A stretch of DNA of 64,000 nt from Gnetum montanum. Taxonomy: Eukaryota > Streptophyta > Gnetopsida > Gnetales > Gnetaceae. The notes beneath the pieces were generated by a model. It was not told where the DNA came from. It saw nothing but the letters and a program-made list of their open reading frames with translations, and searched no databases. Shown here one piece after another: positions 10,570 to 22,780 of this stretch. Where the stretch lies: NCBI GenBank assembly GCA_015680685.1, contig MNCI01004325.1, forward strand, positions 18,073 through 82,072, in the 5' to 3' direction. The first letter of the stretch is position 1; every line of letters starts with the position of its first letter. The position numbers and the translations under genes are program-made.

Positions 10570-12240
10570 GTCATGAAAAATAAAGATAGATTCTTCAAAT
10601 TGACCAAGTATCAATCATGCAACAAAAACAATCATACGAGTCCTTGTACCAACATTTATAATGTTGTATCAAATTGATAGTTGTATTAGAAAAAAGAAAC
10701 ACATGTAATTCATCTTTTAAGAGTTCTTGACCTACACAACCTATAGATACACTTTTATCAGGGGAGCTGAAACCATTTTTCACTTGCAATTCTAAGATGA
10801 TGCGAACTTAAGAAAAGCTTGTTGATAGCATTTTGATACTTGTTTGGATTAGGAGTTGATAGATAGTGAACTTTAACATCTAGTTTATTAGATGTAACAT
10901 GATGTAAATAAAATTGTTCATTGCCTTCTACATTAGATTATATTTATGTTAAAACCTTCTACCAGACTAGCTAGTGAATATGCTTAGGATTTTGTTTCAC
11001 ATCCTCCCAGAAGATTATCCATTTTGTTAACCATTGATTTTTTTGAAAATAGGAACCATGGTCTTGTGAATCCTCAAGAACTACTTTAGAGAATTTGTCT
11101 TACCTTGAGATATGCAAGCTATGAGTGTATGTCATGAATTCACATATTTCATCTAAAGGTAATAAATTACATTTACATAATAACATAAACCAAGTTATTT
11201 GCATCTTTACCTTTAACTCATCCAGAAAAAAAGTTTTTTTTGCACTCTTTCAATATCCTTTTAGGTCCAAGTCCCCAAATAGCACAACCAAACAATACAA
11301 TAGGATAGATAATAGTCTGAATATTTTTTTTTTAACCTTCCATGTGTAGAGGCCAAATCTTTGTGTTTGCTTTTGAAAGCATACAAAGCCTTGAAACCTT
11401 TTGCTATTTTTTATTTGATGCATTTCTCCTACATGTACTTGTTCACATAAATGAGACCCAAATATTTAAAAGAATTTACTATTTACACATTGGTACCTTC
11501 AAAATAGAAGTTATAATAAATATTTCTTTTTCCCCATATCATCAATTTGGTTTGGTTTTATTCACATTTACTTGAAAACCAAATGAGTGACAATAATTTT
11601 CTAAAATTTGCAGCATATTTTGCATACCTTTTGGAGTAATAGAGATCAAGGCAGCATCATTTGCATACAAAAGAAAATTCACTTCTTGAAATCTAATTTT
11701 GACGGCATGACTATTTTTTCCATTACATAACCATTCTTGCATTTCATCTATAAAGATGTTAGAGAAAGTTGAAAAAAGTGGAAAACTTTGCTTAACTTTA
11801 ATTTTGTTTTGGAATCAATTTTTTTTTCTGAATTGTTGTCTATAATTTCAATAACCACTTCCTTGTACAATCTTTGAGTTGTAATGAAATTTGAAGGAAG
11901 ACCAATTTTATGTAAGTGCAACCATAGTTTTGTATGAACAACTGAATCATATGCTTTTGTAAAATTAATAAAACAAACAAAAAAATTTTTATTTGACATT
12001 GTTGCAAGCTCCATGTAATATCTAAGAGTAACTAAGTGCTCACTAGTGGAGTGATTTTGTCTAAAATTTGCTTGATAGCTTACCTAACCTAGTTAACTTT
12101 AGCCCAAAAACTAATTCTCTTTTCTAACAAAGTGCCTAACAACTTAACAAAAAGATTACTCACAACAATTACTTGATAATTTTATAAATCAAATTTATCC
12201 CCCTTTTTATATAACAAGATAGTTTCACTAGTTTTCTTGT
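10570..12240 (-). mobile_element. LINE (non-LTR retrotransposon) fragment, copy 2
   Basis: On the minus strand, from 12240 downward, LINE reverse-transcriptase blocks are readable: YKIIK upstream, then FFVCFINFTKAYDSVVHTKLW (FxKAYD box, near 11960), then VNFLLYANDAALISITPKG (a YADD-type catalytic box with Asp changed to Asn, near 11660), then GFQVNVNKTK. The region after the RT includes LYTWKVKK and HTLIAYLKVRQIL, and ends in a Cys-containing tail near 10600-10790 (SIGCVGQELLKDELHVFLFS). No endonuclease is present, so the copy is 5'-truncated. Frames are broken and the catalytic box is altered, so it is dead. It is the same family as 7170-7915. Confidence 0.85.
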
Positions 12241-13777
12241 AACACCCTTATTACTTATCTATGAAATTTCCTATAAATAACTAATAGAGATGCTACGAAA
12301 TCCTAAGGATCTAGATTTAACCTTGATTTACTAACTTAAAAGGAAGCGACAAAATAGATAAAAATTATTATTTAGAATCATATATACAATAGAACAATAT
12401 AGCGCAACAAAATTTTATAATACTTGCATACATAATTAAATAAAATTTATTTAATGAAAATTGGAATTTTGTGCAGCCACAAAAATGTAGATGTTTAAAA
12501 ATTCCACTAGTTGTATCATAAAATAGTGTGTGAAATAATGAAATAATGATCATAGTGCCATTTGTTTCACCTCAATTAGACATTTAGAAATGAAGTTATT
12601 CATGTTTGAAATTTACCAAATTAATTAATAAAATATTAATATATAATAAATAATATTAAAATTTTCTTGAACATATAGCACACGCTAAAATGAAAAATGT
12701 TCCTTGCAATCTCATATCTATCATACTTTATTTGAAAAATAAGTACATGGCTTAAATATTTATTCATATCTATCATACTTTATTATTTATTCATAAAAAT
12801 AAGTACATGGCTTAATATAGAAATTATATAGAAATAAGTACAAGGTCTCTATTTTACAAAAATACAAATTATATAGAAATTAATTTTTTAAGTTTAGAAG
12901 GTTTGTATTGTACAGAGTTGATCTACCTTTTCTCTCATGTCCCTCTTTCAATGATTTTTTGCTGACTCTAGGCTCTGTATCAAATGCAAGAGGAGTCAGA
13001 ATCTCTCAAACAAGAAAGGTTATTATATTTTACTCTTCATGGAGCATAAAGGTTATGTACTAAAAGTCTTAGATATGGGCTAGGCAAATGTTTCCAATAA
13101 AATATTTAAAAATGTTTCAAGGTCCAAAAATGCCACAAGTTTTCCAAATATTCAAAAAAATCCAAATATCTGAAAGAAATCCAAAATCCAAAAGAATGTA
13201 TATTGTATCCACATCTTGGTTATCCTCACTACCAAAAGGACTCATCAATAGCTCTTGGAATAACCTCATTACTATCATTGAATTATCCTTTAAATTATTT
13301 TAATGTCAAAAAATATGACAAATTTGTCTAGCAAAAATCCAAAGAAAGTATATTTTATCGAAGCATTTATGAAGGCCAGGTCTTGGTTACCCTTATTGCC
13401 AAAGGGACTTACTGATAGCTCTTGGAATAACCTCACTACTGTCATCAGATTATCCTTGTGATCTTAAACAAGTCACTCATGGTTGAGTTTTGGCAATAGC
13501 CTCACTACCAACATCCTCAATGATTGAGGTATACTAGATAGGCCTTGACTATGCCTCACTGCATACTACTAGACTCAACTACTCAGTGTCATGGTTTTGG
13601 CTAAATCCATAGCTTCACATGAACTTACAAATCAAAATCAAAGGTGGAAAACCCATTCAACAACCCTTGTTTTTGTGGAATGGGTCTCACTAAAGAACAA
13701 TTTACTATTTCATGTAGATGGAAGCATATAAAAGATTTGTGGCCCCCACTACCAATTGAGTAAAATAAATCACATAA
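12241..13777. other. AT-rich spacer with local duplications
   Basis: No gene was recognised. It contains an imperfect duplication of about 60 bp (TATCTATCATACTTTAT...AATAAGTACATGGCTTA at about 12716-12756 and 12768-12815). It also holds a tandem pair of about 115 bp (around 13195-13310 and 13345-13465) sharing ATAGCTCTTGGAATAACCTC. The right end abuts the old gypsy element. Confidence 0.6.
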
Positions 13778-14074
13778 TGATGAGTAGTGAGGTACCCTAA
13801 CACTCTACCATACGAGTCACAAGTGTTCATGCATGACCATATTGTAATTTGTGGATGGATGATGTAAGTATGCTAGGACTTGATATTAAGTTTGCAATCG
13901 TTGTCTTCCCACTTTGAGTTAGTGAAGTTTGAGTGTATGGTTCAACTCATAGTGAGGCATATGATATGTGATGTTGTTAGGCTCAAATTACTCCTAGTAG
14001 TAAACATGATTGATTAAAAGTGAAATCAAAGTCTAAGTCTAAGTGATATAAAAATGGAAATCTATTCTAGCTTG

Positions 14075-15183
14075 GAGCAAGTTCACTCCCCGATTAAATC
14101 ATCTTTAATGCACTAAATCTAGATATTACGCAAGACAAATTTATTTGCTAGGAAAATAAGAAAACTAGCTATCTTCAAGTAAATTATTTGGAGATTACAA
14201 TAGGGTTCACACAACCCACAAGCATTCATAAAACTATCATACTCAAACAGAATTGCAGAGCATGAGGCTCTATAATCACATAATGGTTGTTCTCAATGCA
14301 AGACACAACCAAGAGAAATCTCTTCCACAATGCGAAACTAAGATCTCAACTCACAAGTAAGATACAAAAGAATAGAACACATAGATCAACACACCACAAG
14401 CTGATCTTGGAGCTACAATTACCTATTGCACTCATCCAATCTCTCTTGCATACATACTCTCCTCCTTTCTCATGGATGAAAGAATACATAACTATAAAGA
14501 TTCAAAATCCTAAGAAGCTTTCTATTTGCCTCCCTAGATGTTTCCCACATGGATTAAGAGTCTTTTGGATGTTTTCCAATCGAAACGCCATGTTAAAGCT
14601 TTTCTTCTTTGTCAACATAGACATCTCTTGTTTCATGTAAATATCTTATGTGAGATCTTTGTTCTTAGGAGAGACGTCTACTATTTTCGGAAGACATCTT
14701 CCCTAAACTAAAGATGTCTACACTTCAAGGGAGACATCTATGAGGAGATGTCTATCTTTCTAAGAAGACATCTTCTGTGAAAGCCCTAATCTTGGGAGAG
14801 ATGTCTACTGTTTTTGGTTGACATCTTCTATGAACTGCAGACGTCTACACTTTAGGGAAGATGTCTTTAGAAAGTCATTTATTTTTTTGGGGAGATGTCT
14901 ATCTTGAAGGTACCAAAGATAAAAATACTTGTTTTAATGTCAGGAGCCTCTGGATGCCTTCCAACAAGTCTCCATAGATCTTGAAACCTCCTAAGCTCAT
15001 CAAAATAAGCCTAAAACACCTCCTAACATGCCAAAACATTCAAGAATCCTCATCATAAAAATTCAATGCAAAATTACATACAAAAATTGGAAACATGCGT
15101 CCATGTCTTCTCCAAGTGTGAAACTTGCAAAAACAACTTGTATGACAAGCACAAGAGAATCGAAAGAGGTGTTCCTATACCAT
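14075..15183. mobile_element. 1.1-kb unclassified insertion in an LTR
   Basis: Comparison with the uninterrupted LTR near 37262 shows that the sequence between CTTGGAG (about 14070) and CCTAGAG (about 15187) is absent there. The flanks TAGCTTGGAG and TAGCCTAGAG may be a diverged target duplication. No transposase was read and no terminal inverted repeat was found. A 117-codon open frame (14287-14640, +) has no recognisable domain and is probably spurious. The insertion carries the AGAYRTCT cluster at 14672-14900. Confidence 0.6.
14672..14900. repeat. Cluster of self-complementary AGAYRTCT octamers
   Basis: Eleven exact octamers (AGACGTCT, AGACATCT or AGATGTCT) start at 14672, 14692, 14712, 14732, 14746, 14766, 14799, 14839, 14859 and 14893, with a further near match at 14819 and each often followed by A or T. 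The commonest step is 20 bp, so this is a degenerate minisatellite whose conserved part is a near-palindrome. (The list gives ten exact starts that I verified by position, plus the near match.). Confidence 0.75.
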
Positions 15184-15772
15184 AGCCTAGAGTGGTGAGT
15201 ATTTGTTTCTAGCTTATCGATCATGTCTTGGGCTCATGTAATTGTTACTGGTATTACCAAGTAGATTTACTATTGAGTGAATTAAGTGAAACAACTATTG
15301 GGTTACCAAACAATTACACTTAAATACTTGACATTAGTCGTACTCATTTCATTTAACTAATGAGCATGAAAAGTAAAGTATTTGGAAATATAATGTGCTA
15401 AGTTAAAGTAAACAGGAAAATTAATCTAAGTAAATAAAAGAACTAAGAGAATGCTGCAATGATGAAAAATAGTCTCGATCTTTATTGTTAATCATGAACC
15501 ATGCCAACGCATAATTCACTTGAATAAAGACACCATAAAACTACTTAACACCACACAATGAGCATTCATTCTATCACTAAGATTATGAAATGAAACTATA
15601 GGAGTCTAACTAAGGGTTGGAAGAAATTTCTTATTGCTTGTGTGGCCAAGTATTGGTATTTATAGGGTTGCATAGCTCTTGAGACATTACATCAACAATG
15701 ATATAGCATAAGCTATGAAATCATAGATATGATAACACACTTGAGAAAAAATAGATTTATCATACCCCCACG

Positions 15773-15787
15773 ACTGATTGAAAATTC
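15773..15787 (-). promoter_or_regulatory. Polypurine tract of the old gypsy element
   Basis: The minus strand reads CAGTCGTGGGGGTA directly before the LTR start TGATAAATC. It matches the tract before the 3' LTR of the plus-strand relative (36164-36177). It would prime plus-strand DNA synthesis. Confidence 0.75.
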
Positions 15788-16001
15788 ATCCTCAAGTTAA
15801 AACAAAATGGGGATGGAGTCCCTTATAAAATTGGGAGGTAGATTTTAGACTTGACATGACTAAGTATTTACATGACTCTAAATGCCACATTAATGTATTT
15901 TACAAAATGGACACAACTGACAATGATAAGAAAAAATAAAACAAAACAAAAATGAAGTAGCATGATGTAGCCTTTATGTTCTAGGTAGTGGAGGCTCCTC
16001 C

Positions 16002-16530
16002 TATTATAATCAAAGTGATAGTTTCAATAAAATGGTCAACAAATTAAATAGACACTGTAAATCACTGAAAAACCACTGTAAACTCCAAAAAACGTTTGTT
16101 GTAAAAGAAAAATTTTATGTGGTTTAGGCCCTTTTTACCCCACCTCCACAATAATGTTGGTCTGCCTTCTATTCTACTCAAATCTTAAGGACACAAGTCA
16201 TCCTTATAGCTTTCCCAAGCATCCAATCGGTTACTCCAATAGATCTCAAATCTCAGACTCTTGTCTCCAAGGTAAAACCTCAATACAATGTTTCCACATC
16301 AAAACCACCCCCATAAAGGCTACCCTAAGCCTTCTATTTATAAGGAAACATTAGGACCAAATCCCAATCCAAACACATGTGGGATAAAACACATCCCCAC
16401 ATAAACATCACTTTACAAACTAATCCCCTTATTTTTTTTCATATCATTATTTAAAATGCAACATACTTTTAAAAACATAAAAGGAAATACAATAAATAAT
16501 ACTAATGTATTTGTCTTCATTTTTCCAACA
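16002..16530 (-). repeat. 3' LTR of the copia element
   Basis: It starts on the minus strand with TGTTGGAAAAATGAAGAC at 16530 and aligns with 20588-21261. It lacks about 145 bp present near the end of the 5' LTR. A purine run (AAGGGAAAGCT) immediately precedes it at about 16531-16541. Confidence 0.85.
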
Positions 16531-16599
16531 AGCTTTCCCTTGAGGACAAATCCAACCAACCTTTAAGAGATGTGCACTTTTAATTAAGCTTCAGCTATC

Positions 16600-17290
16600 C
16601 CAAGCTTCTTCCTACAGATAATGTATTTTTCAACTATCACTAGTTTTGTTAAAGAATTAGCAACATTAGGCTTTGTATGGACCTTCTAAACATGCACCAA
16701 GGTATCCTCTATGATTTCTCTTATGTAGTGGAAATGGATATCTATATGTTTCATCGTAGCATGAAAGTCAGAATTCTTTACAAGATAAAATGCACTCAAA
16801 CTGTCATAAAACACCACATACCTTTGTTGTTTTAATACAAGAGATTGCAAGAATATCTTCTTCCATAACATCTCCTTGCATGCTTCTATGAGGGCTACAT
16901 ATTCTGATTTGATTGTAGATAAAGTTACCAGTGGTTGTAGATGTGACAACCAACTCATTGCTGCACCACTGAAAATAAATGTGTACCCTATAGTGGAACG
17001 TCTTGTATCATGATCAGTAGCAAAGTTTGCATCTACAAAACCTTCAATGTGTAGATTAGCATCTCCAAAACATAAGAAATCTATTTTTGTTCCCTTTAAA
17101 TATTTTAGAATCCATTTAATAGCCAACCAGTGATTCCACCCATAGTTGGTCATAAATCTACTAACTACTCCAATGGCATAAGCAATATCAGGTTGCATAA
17201 GAATCATAGCAGACATCAATGATCCAACAGTAGAAGTATATGGGAAATTTTTTACCTTTTCAAAGTCCTCTTTTGACTTTGGACAATCCT
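16600..17290 (-). pseudogene. Copia RNase H remnant
   Basis: The minus strand shows PDIAYAIGVVSRFM, LKYLKGT, GFVDANFATDHDTRRSTIGYT (normally containing D-A-D-W/F-A), LSTIKSEYVALIEACKE and the terminal KHIDIHFHYIRE. These are the standard copia RNase H blocks; the longest open part is 16686-17219. It would degrade the RNA strand during replication. Stops before and after show it is inactive. Confidence 0.85.
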
Positions 17291-17306
17291 CCTTTGATAA
17301 ATTAAA

Positions 17307-18130
17307 TTATGCTAAAAGAGGTGTACTTACAGGTTTTGCATCCTCCATGTTGAAATGCTTTAGAACCTTTCCAATGTAATCTTCTTGACTCAGCCACAAC
17401 TTCTTCCTTTTTTTGTCCCTGTAAATATTCATTCCAAGAATTTTCTTTGCTTGTCCCAAATCCTTCATAGCAAGTTCTTTGTCCATGTCCAATTTTAGAT
17501 GTTTTATTTCTACCATGTCATTTCCAACAATTAACATATCATCAACATACAACAAGAACACTATAAACTTACCTAAAATATCTCTAGAAAAATAGATAGA
17601 GTGATCCAGATTGTTTCTCTGATAATTCAGTTTCTTCATGAAGATATCAAACCTTTTATACCACTACCTAGGGGCTTGTTTTAGACCATATAAGCTCTTT
17701 TTCAATCTACAAACTAGACCTGAACCTTGTTGTTTTTCATATCCTTCTAGCTATTTCATGTATATTTCCTCCTCTAAATATCCATGGGGGAATGCTATTT
17801 TTATGTCAAGTTATTCTAATTCTAAGTCCATGCAGGCCACCAAAGATAGCACTAAATGTATAGAAGAGTGTTTACCACTAGAGAAAAAATTTCTTGAAAG
17901 TCTATGCTTGGTTTCTATGCATAGCCTTTCACTACTAACCTAGCCTTGAAATGTTTTTCCCCATTGGCCTCTGTTTTAATTCTGTATAGCCACTTGCACT
18001 CTAAGGGTTTTCTCCCTTTTGGCAACTAAACCAGCTCCCATGTTTTGTTATGCTAAAGTGATTCCCATTCATCATTCATAGCTACCTTCCACTTTGCAAC
18101 ATCAGTACACATCATGACTTCCTCCATTGT
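17307..18130 (-). pseudogene. Copia reverse transcriptase remnant
   Basis: The start of the domain is visible near 18000-18130 ([29 protein letters not shown]). The catalytic YVDD lies near 17540 within FIVFLLYVDDMLIVGND, followed by MKDLGQAKKILGM and the LSQEDYIGKVLKHFNM block. The fingers-palm interval 17640-17990 is riddled with stops. Confidence 0.88.
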
Positions 18131-18649
18131 TTTCAGTTCACCACTATCACTGTAAAGTACATAATTCAACAAGGGAAAGTACCTGTCAGGAGGTCTGGTA
18201 GCTCATGTTGACCTTCTAACCTAATGAGATATATCTATGGCTTCTTGTTCATCATCTTTCTCCTTATTTCCTTGTTGTACTCCATTTTCTTCTTGTTGTC
18301 CTGAGTTCTTAGCTTGCTACCATGTAATTTTAGCATGCTGTCCAATGTTTTTAGATCTAGAAAATCCATGAATTTCATCATTTTCAACTTCTTCAATCAT
18401 CCTAAAAGGAGCTCCCATGTTTTTTGAGCCATCATTGTCCTTGTCTTTCATTTACAGCTCACTAAGCATCATGTTTTCTCTAAATTTAACATCCCTTGAT
18501 CTCACTACATATTTCAATTTAGGATCCGAAAGTCTAAATCCTAAATCATCTTCTCCATATCCAACAAATATGCAACATTCAACCCTATCCTACGGCTTAG
18601 TTCTAGTCTCCTTTGGAATATGCATAAATGCCTCGCATCTAAAAATTTT

Positions 18650-19290
18650 TAAATGACTATATGAAAAGTATTTACCTCTCTAAACAGCTTTTGGAATAGC
18701 ATTATCAATTGAAGAATGTGGAGACCTATTCACCAAATATGCTATAGTCTTAACTACCTCTCCCTAAAACATCTTATGTAGGCCAACACTTGAAACCATT
18801 ATTCTAACATAATCCAACAATGTTTTGTTGCATCTTTTAGCAACTCCATTTTCCTATGGTGTACCAAGAGGAGTATGAATGTGCCTAATTTCTTTGTTGT
18901 TGTAGAAATTAGCAAACACTTTGGAAGTGTACTCCCCACCATTATTAGTTTGCAAACATTTTATTTTTAGACCTGTTTCATTTTCTATTTTTGCAACAAA
19001 TTTTTTGAAAATTGAAAGCACTTCATCTTTTGATTTTAGCATATAAACCCAAACCTTTCTTGTATAATCATCTATGAAAGTTACAAAATAAAAAAATCCA
19101 CCAAGAGAAATGGGAGTCTTAGGACCACAATCAATAGAATAGACCAATTCTAACTTATTTTTCTTTCTATTGTCCAAATTCCTATGGAAGTTTACTCTCC
19201 TAGATTTTCCAACTAAACAATCTTTGCAATCAATTTGGGCTAAAGAAAATATAGGAATGAGAGACTAATTTTGAAGTACCTTTAAGCCTA
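18650..19290 (-). pseudogene. Copia integrase remnant
   Basis: The core DDE domain is readable: FVTFIDDYTRKVWVYMLKSK and CLQTNNGGEYTS (the expected second Asp is changed to Asn), then ENGVAKRCNKTLLDYVR. The preceding Gly-Leu-Lys-Val-Leu segment belongs to the GAG-pre-integrase region. Downstream, KIFRCEAFMHIPKETRTK and DRVECCIFVGYG form the usual C-terminal part. It would insert element DNA into the genome; it is now inactive. Confidence 0.85.
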
Positions 19291-19441
19291 ACCAACCAAT
19301 GTGTCCAAGATGTCTATGCCACACTTCAGAACTTTCTACATTGGAAGTTGTTGCAATAGATTTGCATGGATATGCTATCAATGTATATAAGTTACCCTCC
19401 TTCTTTCCTTTTAAAATGGTCATGATTCCCTTGGAAATATT

Positions 19442-19762
19442 TCAATGTCCACCTTCACTACTAAAACTCAGACCTAAATCATCTAGTTGTGGAACTAAAA
19501 TAAGCTTTTTTGTGACTTTAGGAACATGTCTAACGTTATCTATTGTCACCTTTGGCATCCCTGCATGTTGCAAACTTATAATTCCAATTCCAAAAACTTT
19601 TAAAGATTTTCCATTAGCAACATATACAAAACTAGATTTAACTTCATGATAGGTTGTAAAACAAGACTTATCTAGACAAATATGAAAGGAGGCACCTAAG
19701 TCAATCAACCAGATGTCACTGCTATGTCCATTTTCCATCATTGTACATAGTTCTTGAACCAA
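19442..19762 (-). pseudogene. Copia aspartic protease remnant
   Basis: The minus strand has DIWLIDLGASFHIC, in which the catalytic D-S-G-A reads D-L-G-A, followed by VANGKSLKVFGIG and VRHVPKVTKKLILVPQLDD. This is the normal copia protease-to-pre-integrase layout, with the catalytic Ser lost. Confidence 0.85.
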
Positions 19763-19837
19763 GAAACTAACATTTTTGTCAACTACATTTACCTCTAATG
19801 TTTCTTCCTCTAACTTCTTCTCCTTTCTTTTATTTTT

Positions 19838-20573
19838 CTATGCTTTCCATGCAAAGCAATCTTTCTTCAAATGACCTTTCTTCTTACAAAACCAACACTC
19901 TTGAGTTTGAGATTTTCCATGTGATACACCCCTGTTGCTGCTTCTTCCCCTACTTGAAAAACGTCTCCTACTTCTCCCTCTTTCCTCTGCTACATGAACA
20001 TTTTCAAATCTAGAAGACTCATCTGCTCTTCCTTCTGAATCCTGAAGGGTAGACACAACCTGTTTAAATGTCATAGATGAAACACTCATAGAAGTAGTAA
20101 TAGATATCACAATTGTAGACCAAGAATTAGGTACGGAGTCTAACAGAGCATAGGATTTAACTAAATCTGAAATACCAATTTTATATTAGATTTTCCATGA
20201 ACTCATCCAAATGATCTTGGAAAGACACATTAGATCTCTTCTTGCATCTAAATTTTTTTTGATAAATATGAAAGGTATTCAAACCTGATACTATATCAAA
20301 CCTATTATTCAACATTTTCCACAAATCAATGGGATCCATATTAGGTTTAATGATGTCAAGATTCCATTGCTTAGGGTTGGGTGAATGAAAGATAATGCCT
20401 TAGTCTAAATTTTTCTCTAATTAGCATTTGACATTTTTATTAGTTGAGAGGGTTTTAGGGCATCCTAGCACTCCTTTTGTGCTAAAATAGCCTTTATCAA
20501 AATGCTTCAGACATTCCAATTCCTTCCTATCAATCTTTCCATTGATTGTAGCCTCTCCATCTCTTTAGATCTA
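19838..20573 (-). pseudogene. Copia gag remnant with zinc knuckle
   Basis: The C-terminal part is open (19838-20110): an Arg/Ser-rich basic stretch, then CWFCKKKGHLKKDC, an intact CX2CX4HX4C nucleic-acid-binding knuckle. Upstream (20210-20570) gag continues through several frame breaks. It would form the particle and bind RNA. Confidence 0.85.
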
Positions 20574-20587
20574 GCTTCGATACTAGT
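20574..20587 (-). promoter_or_regulatory. Copia primer-binding site
   Basis: The minus strand reads ACTAGTATCGAAGC right after the LTR end TATAACA. It resembles the TGGTATCAGAGC initiator-Met site with mutations. Confidence 0.65.
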
Positions 20588-21261
20588 TGTTATAATCAAA
20601 AGTGATAGTTTCAATAAAATAGTTAGCAGATCAAATTTGAAAATACACTAAAGAAGCTTTGGAGGAATTATTAGAACGATGTAGATCTGAATAAATTGTT
20701 AAAGGCAAAAAATATCACATTGTAGCAGATCAAATAAATGTTGTAAATCATTGAAAAACCACTGTAAACTCTAGCAAATGTTTGTTGTAAAAGTGAAATG
20801 AAAATAATGAAAGAAAATAGCACAAGAACATAGAGATTTATGTGGTTCGGGCCCTTGTTACCCTACCTCCACAACAATGTTGATCTACCTTATATTCTAC
20901 TCAAATCTTAAGGACACAAGCTATTCTTATAGCTATCCTAAGAACCCAATCTATTACTCCAATAGATCTCAAATCTCAGACTCTCATCTCCAAGGTAAAA
21001 CCTCAATATAATGTTTCCACATCAAAACCACCCCCATAAATGCTACCCCAAGCCTTTTATTTATAAGGAAACATTAGGACCAAATCTCAATCCTAACACA
21101 TGTGGGATAAAACACATACCCATATAAACATCACTTTACAAACTAACCCCTTTATTTATTTATTTATTTTTATATCATTATTTAAAATGCAACATCCTTT
21201 TAAAAACATAAAAGGAAATACAACAAATAATACGAATGTATTTGTCTTCATTTTTCTAACA
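20588..21261 (-). repeat. 5' LTR of the copia element
   Basis: 674 bp, from TGTTAGAAAAATGAAGAC at 21261 to TATAACA at 20588 on the minus strand. A TATA-like TATAAATAAA lies about 200 bases in (near 21055-21070). It shares long runs with 16002-16530. Confidence 0.88.
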
Positions 21262-21289
21262 CCTCTCAACTTCTTCCCTTTATTGTTAG

Positions 21290-22780
21290 GCTTCTAAAAT
21301 TAGTATCTATTTAAGAGCAACTAAATATTTTCTTCTTTTGTCTTGGGATCATGTACCATCCATGCAGACTATGCAATGTATGATGGATTCGATACATCCC
21401 ATGGGCATGGTAGTTGTGAAAATATTTTATTTGCTTTAACATACCATGTTGCAAACTACTGTTGTTTCTCTTTGAATGCCCTGGCCACCTTTCATAATTC
21501 TTGATAATTAAAAATTTAACATGCTAGGTTTTCTACAACATATTTTTGCCCCTAGTAGCTGGTCTTCACAATTTTAAGCTCTAAGTTTCCCACATGCAAC
21601 TTTTGTAGGGCATCCTTTTAATTAGCAAACTCTTTTTCATACATGGTGTAAAAAGTTGCTACTTGTTGCCTGAGCTCATTGCATGGCTACCCTACTATTA
21701 ACATGGCTAGGTTAGCATACCTAAGGTTGACTAACCCCATGTGCTCTATCAAATTTTTGATCTATATGTCTTTATTCTTTATCTTGGCATAGTGGACATG
21801 GGCGAGGCTATCTAGGATGGGCTACTATTCTAGTGTCCATGCAGTGATGAAACTAGGTTTTACCTTTGTCATCTAGATCTCTTCTTCATTTATCTACTTA
21901 TACATAGCCACTTGGTCCCTAAAGTGCTCCTTAAGCTTCTCATGCTTTTTGGCCTCGTTTTGCCATGTGCTTATTTTGATTGTAGACTTTTGGCATATGA
22001 TGCATACCTCTTCCATTAATAGAATTCTATTTTCACAATCCAATTTGTTCATATCTTAGTTGACACAAATGAAATGTTCTCATAGTTGATAAATTCTTTT
22101 TTCGAAAACATTCTTCTACTTCTCAATGTATGTCAATTGGGTGTTATTTGCAACAAGTTTTTTATTTTCCTCTTCTAGGGTAGTGAGAGCTTTGGCATGT
22201 GCGTATGTTTGAGCTTTAGCCACTGATGTATTACACATAGCCTTCTCTCTCTCTATCTTCACTTGTATGGTTTAGGTAATCAACTACCTCACTTGATTGG
22301 TCCTAAATTGTTCAAGTTAGTCTTGGGTGACAAATTATGTAGGATCCCTTTTCTCTACTCTCAAAGCTTCTAGTTCTACTTGTAACATTTGCACTTCTTT
22401 CTCAATCTACTCTACCCTCATTTCTACCATTACCAGCTTTCCTTTTGTGTCTATTAAATTAGACTACACTACAGTGCTCTCACTAGGGATATCAAAGAGA
22501 TTCTACATGATTTGTCTCATCTACAATAGTTTGTCAAGGACATCTTCATGTTCTGTTGGTGTCATGGATGTGCCAAATAATATTTGAGTATCTCTAGCTC
22601 TAGAAATATTGTTCAATGGAACAATAGTAACATTGGAAGATTATTTGATGTGATCAGTTATCACTTTTGTTGCTCCTATGGCAATAAAGATGAGCTTTTT
22701 GATCAAACCTTGCAACACTTGGACTAGATTAATTATTTCTTTAAGCATTTTATATTTTAAGAAATTTCCTTTAATTTTTT
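21290..22780 (-). pseudogene. Decayed coiled-coil part of the extra ORF (old gypsy copy)
   Basis: The minus strand near 22100-22210 gives AQTYAHAKAL, then EEENKKLVANNTQLT. This is colinear with VQTYMHAKALRALQEENKQL in the plus-strand relative (about 35005-35065) and continues with matching MEEVCIICQK-type sequence. The frame is broken by many stops. It shows that the extra ORF belongs to the family rather than being an accident of one insertion. Its N-terminal domain was not found here, probably because of the LTR fragment at about 22780-23260 and local loss. Confidence 0.7.

Larger units (their letters stand above)
13778..15772 (-). repeat. 3' LTR of the old gypsy element, interrupted
   Basis: Minus-strand ends are TGATAAATC at 15772 and ACTCATCA at 13778. 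It aligns with 37025-37839 plus 28167-28222 along its whole length except for an extra block of about 1.1 kb. Without that block it is about 0.88 kb, close to the LTRs of the plus-strand relative (864 and 847 bp). Confidence 0.85.
16002..21261 (-). mobile_element. Ty1/copia element, complete in order but decayed
   Basis: A 5.26-kb minus-strand element with both LTRs. Flanking bases are CCTCT (21262-21266) and CCTCC (15997-16001), a target duplication with one mismatch. Domain order on the minus strand is gag, protease, integrase, RT, RNase H, which is diagnostic of copia. Many stops and frameshifts, and a 3' LTR about 145 bp shorter than the 5' LTR, mark it as old. It sits inside the 3' part of the old gypsy element. 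Confidence 0.9.
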
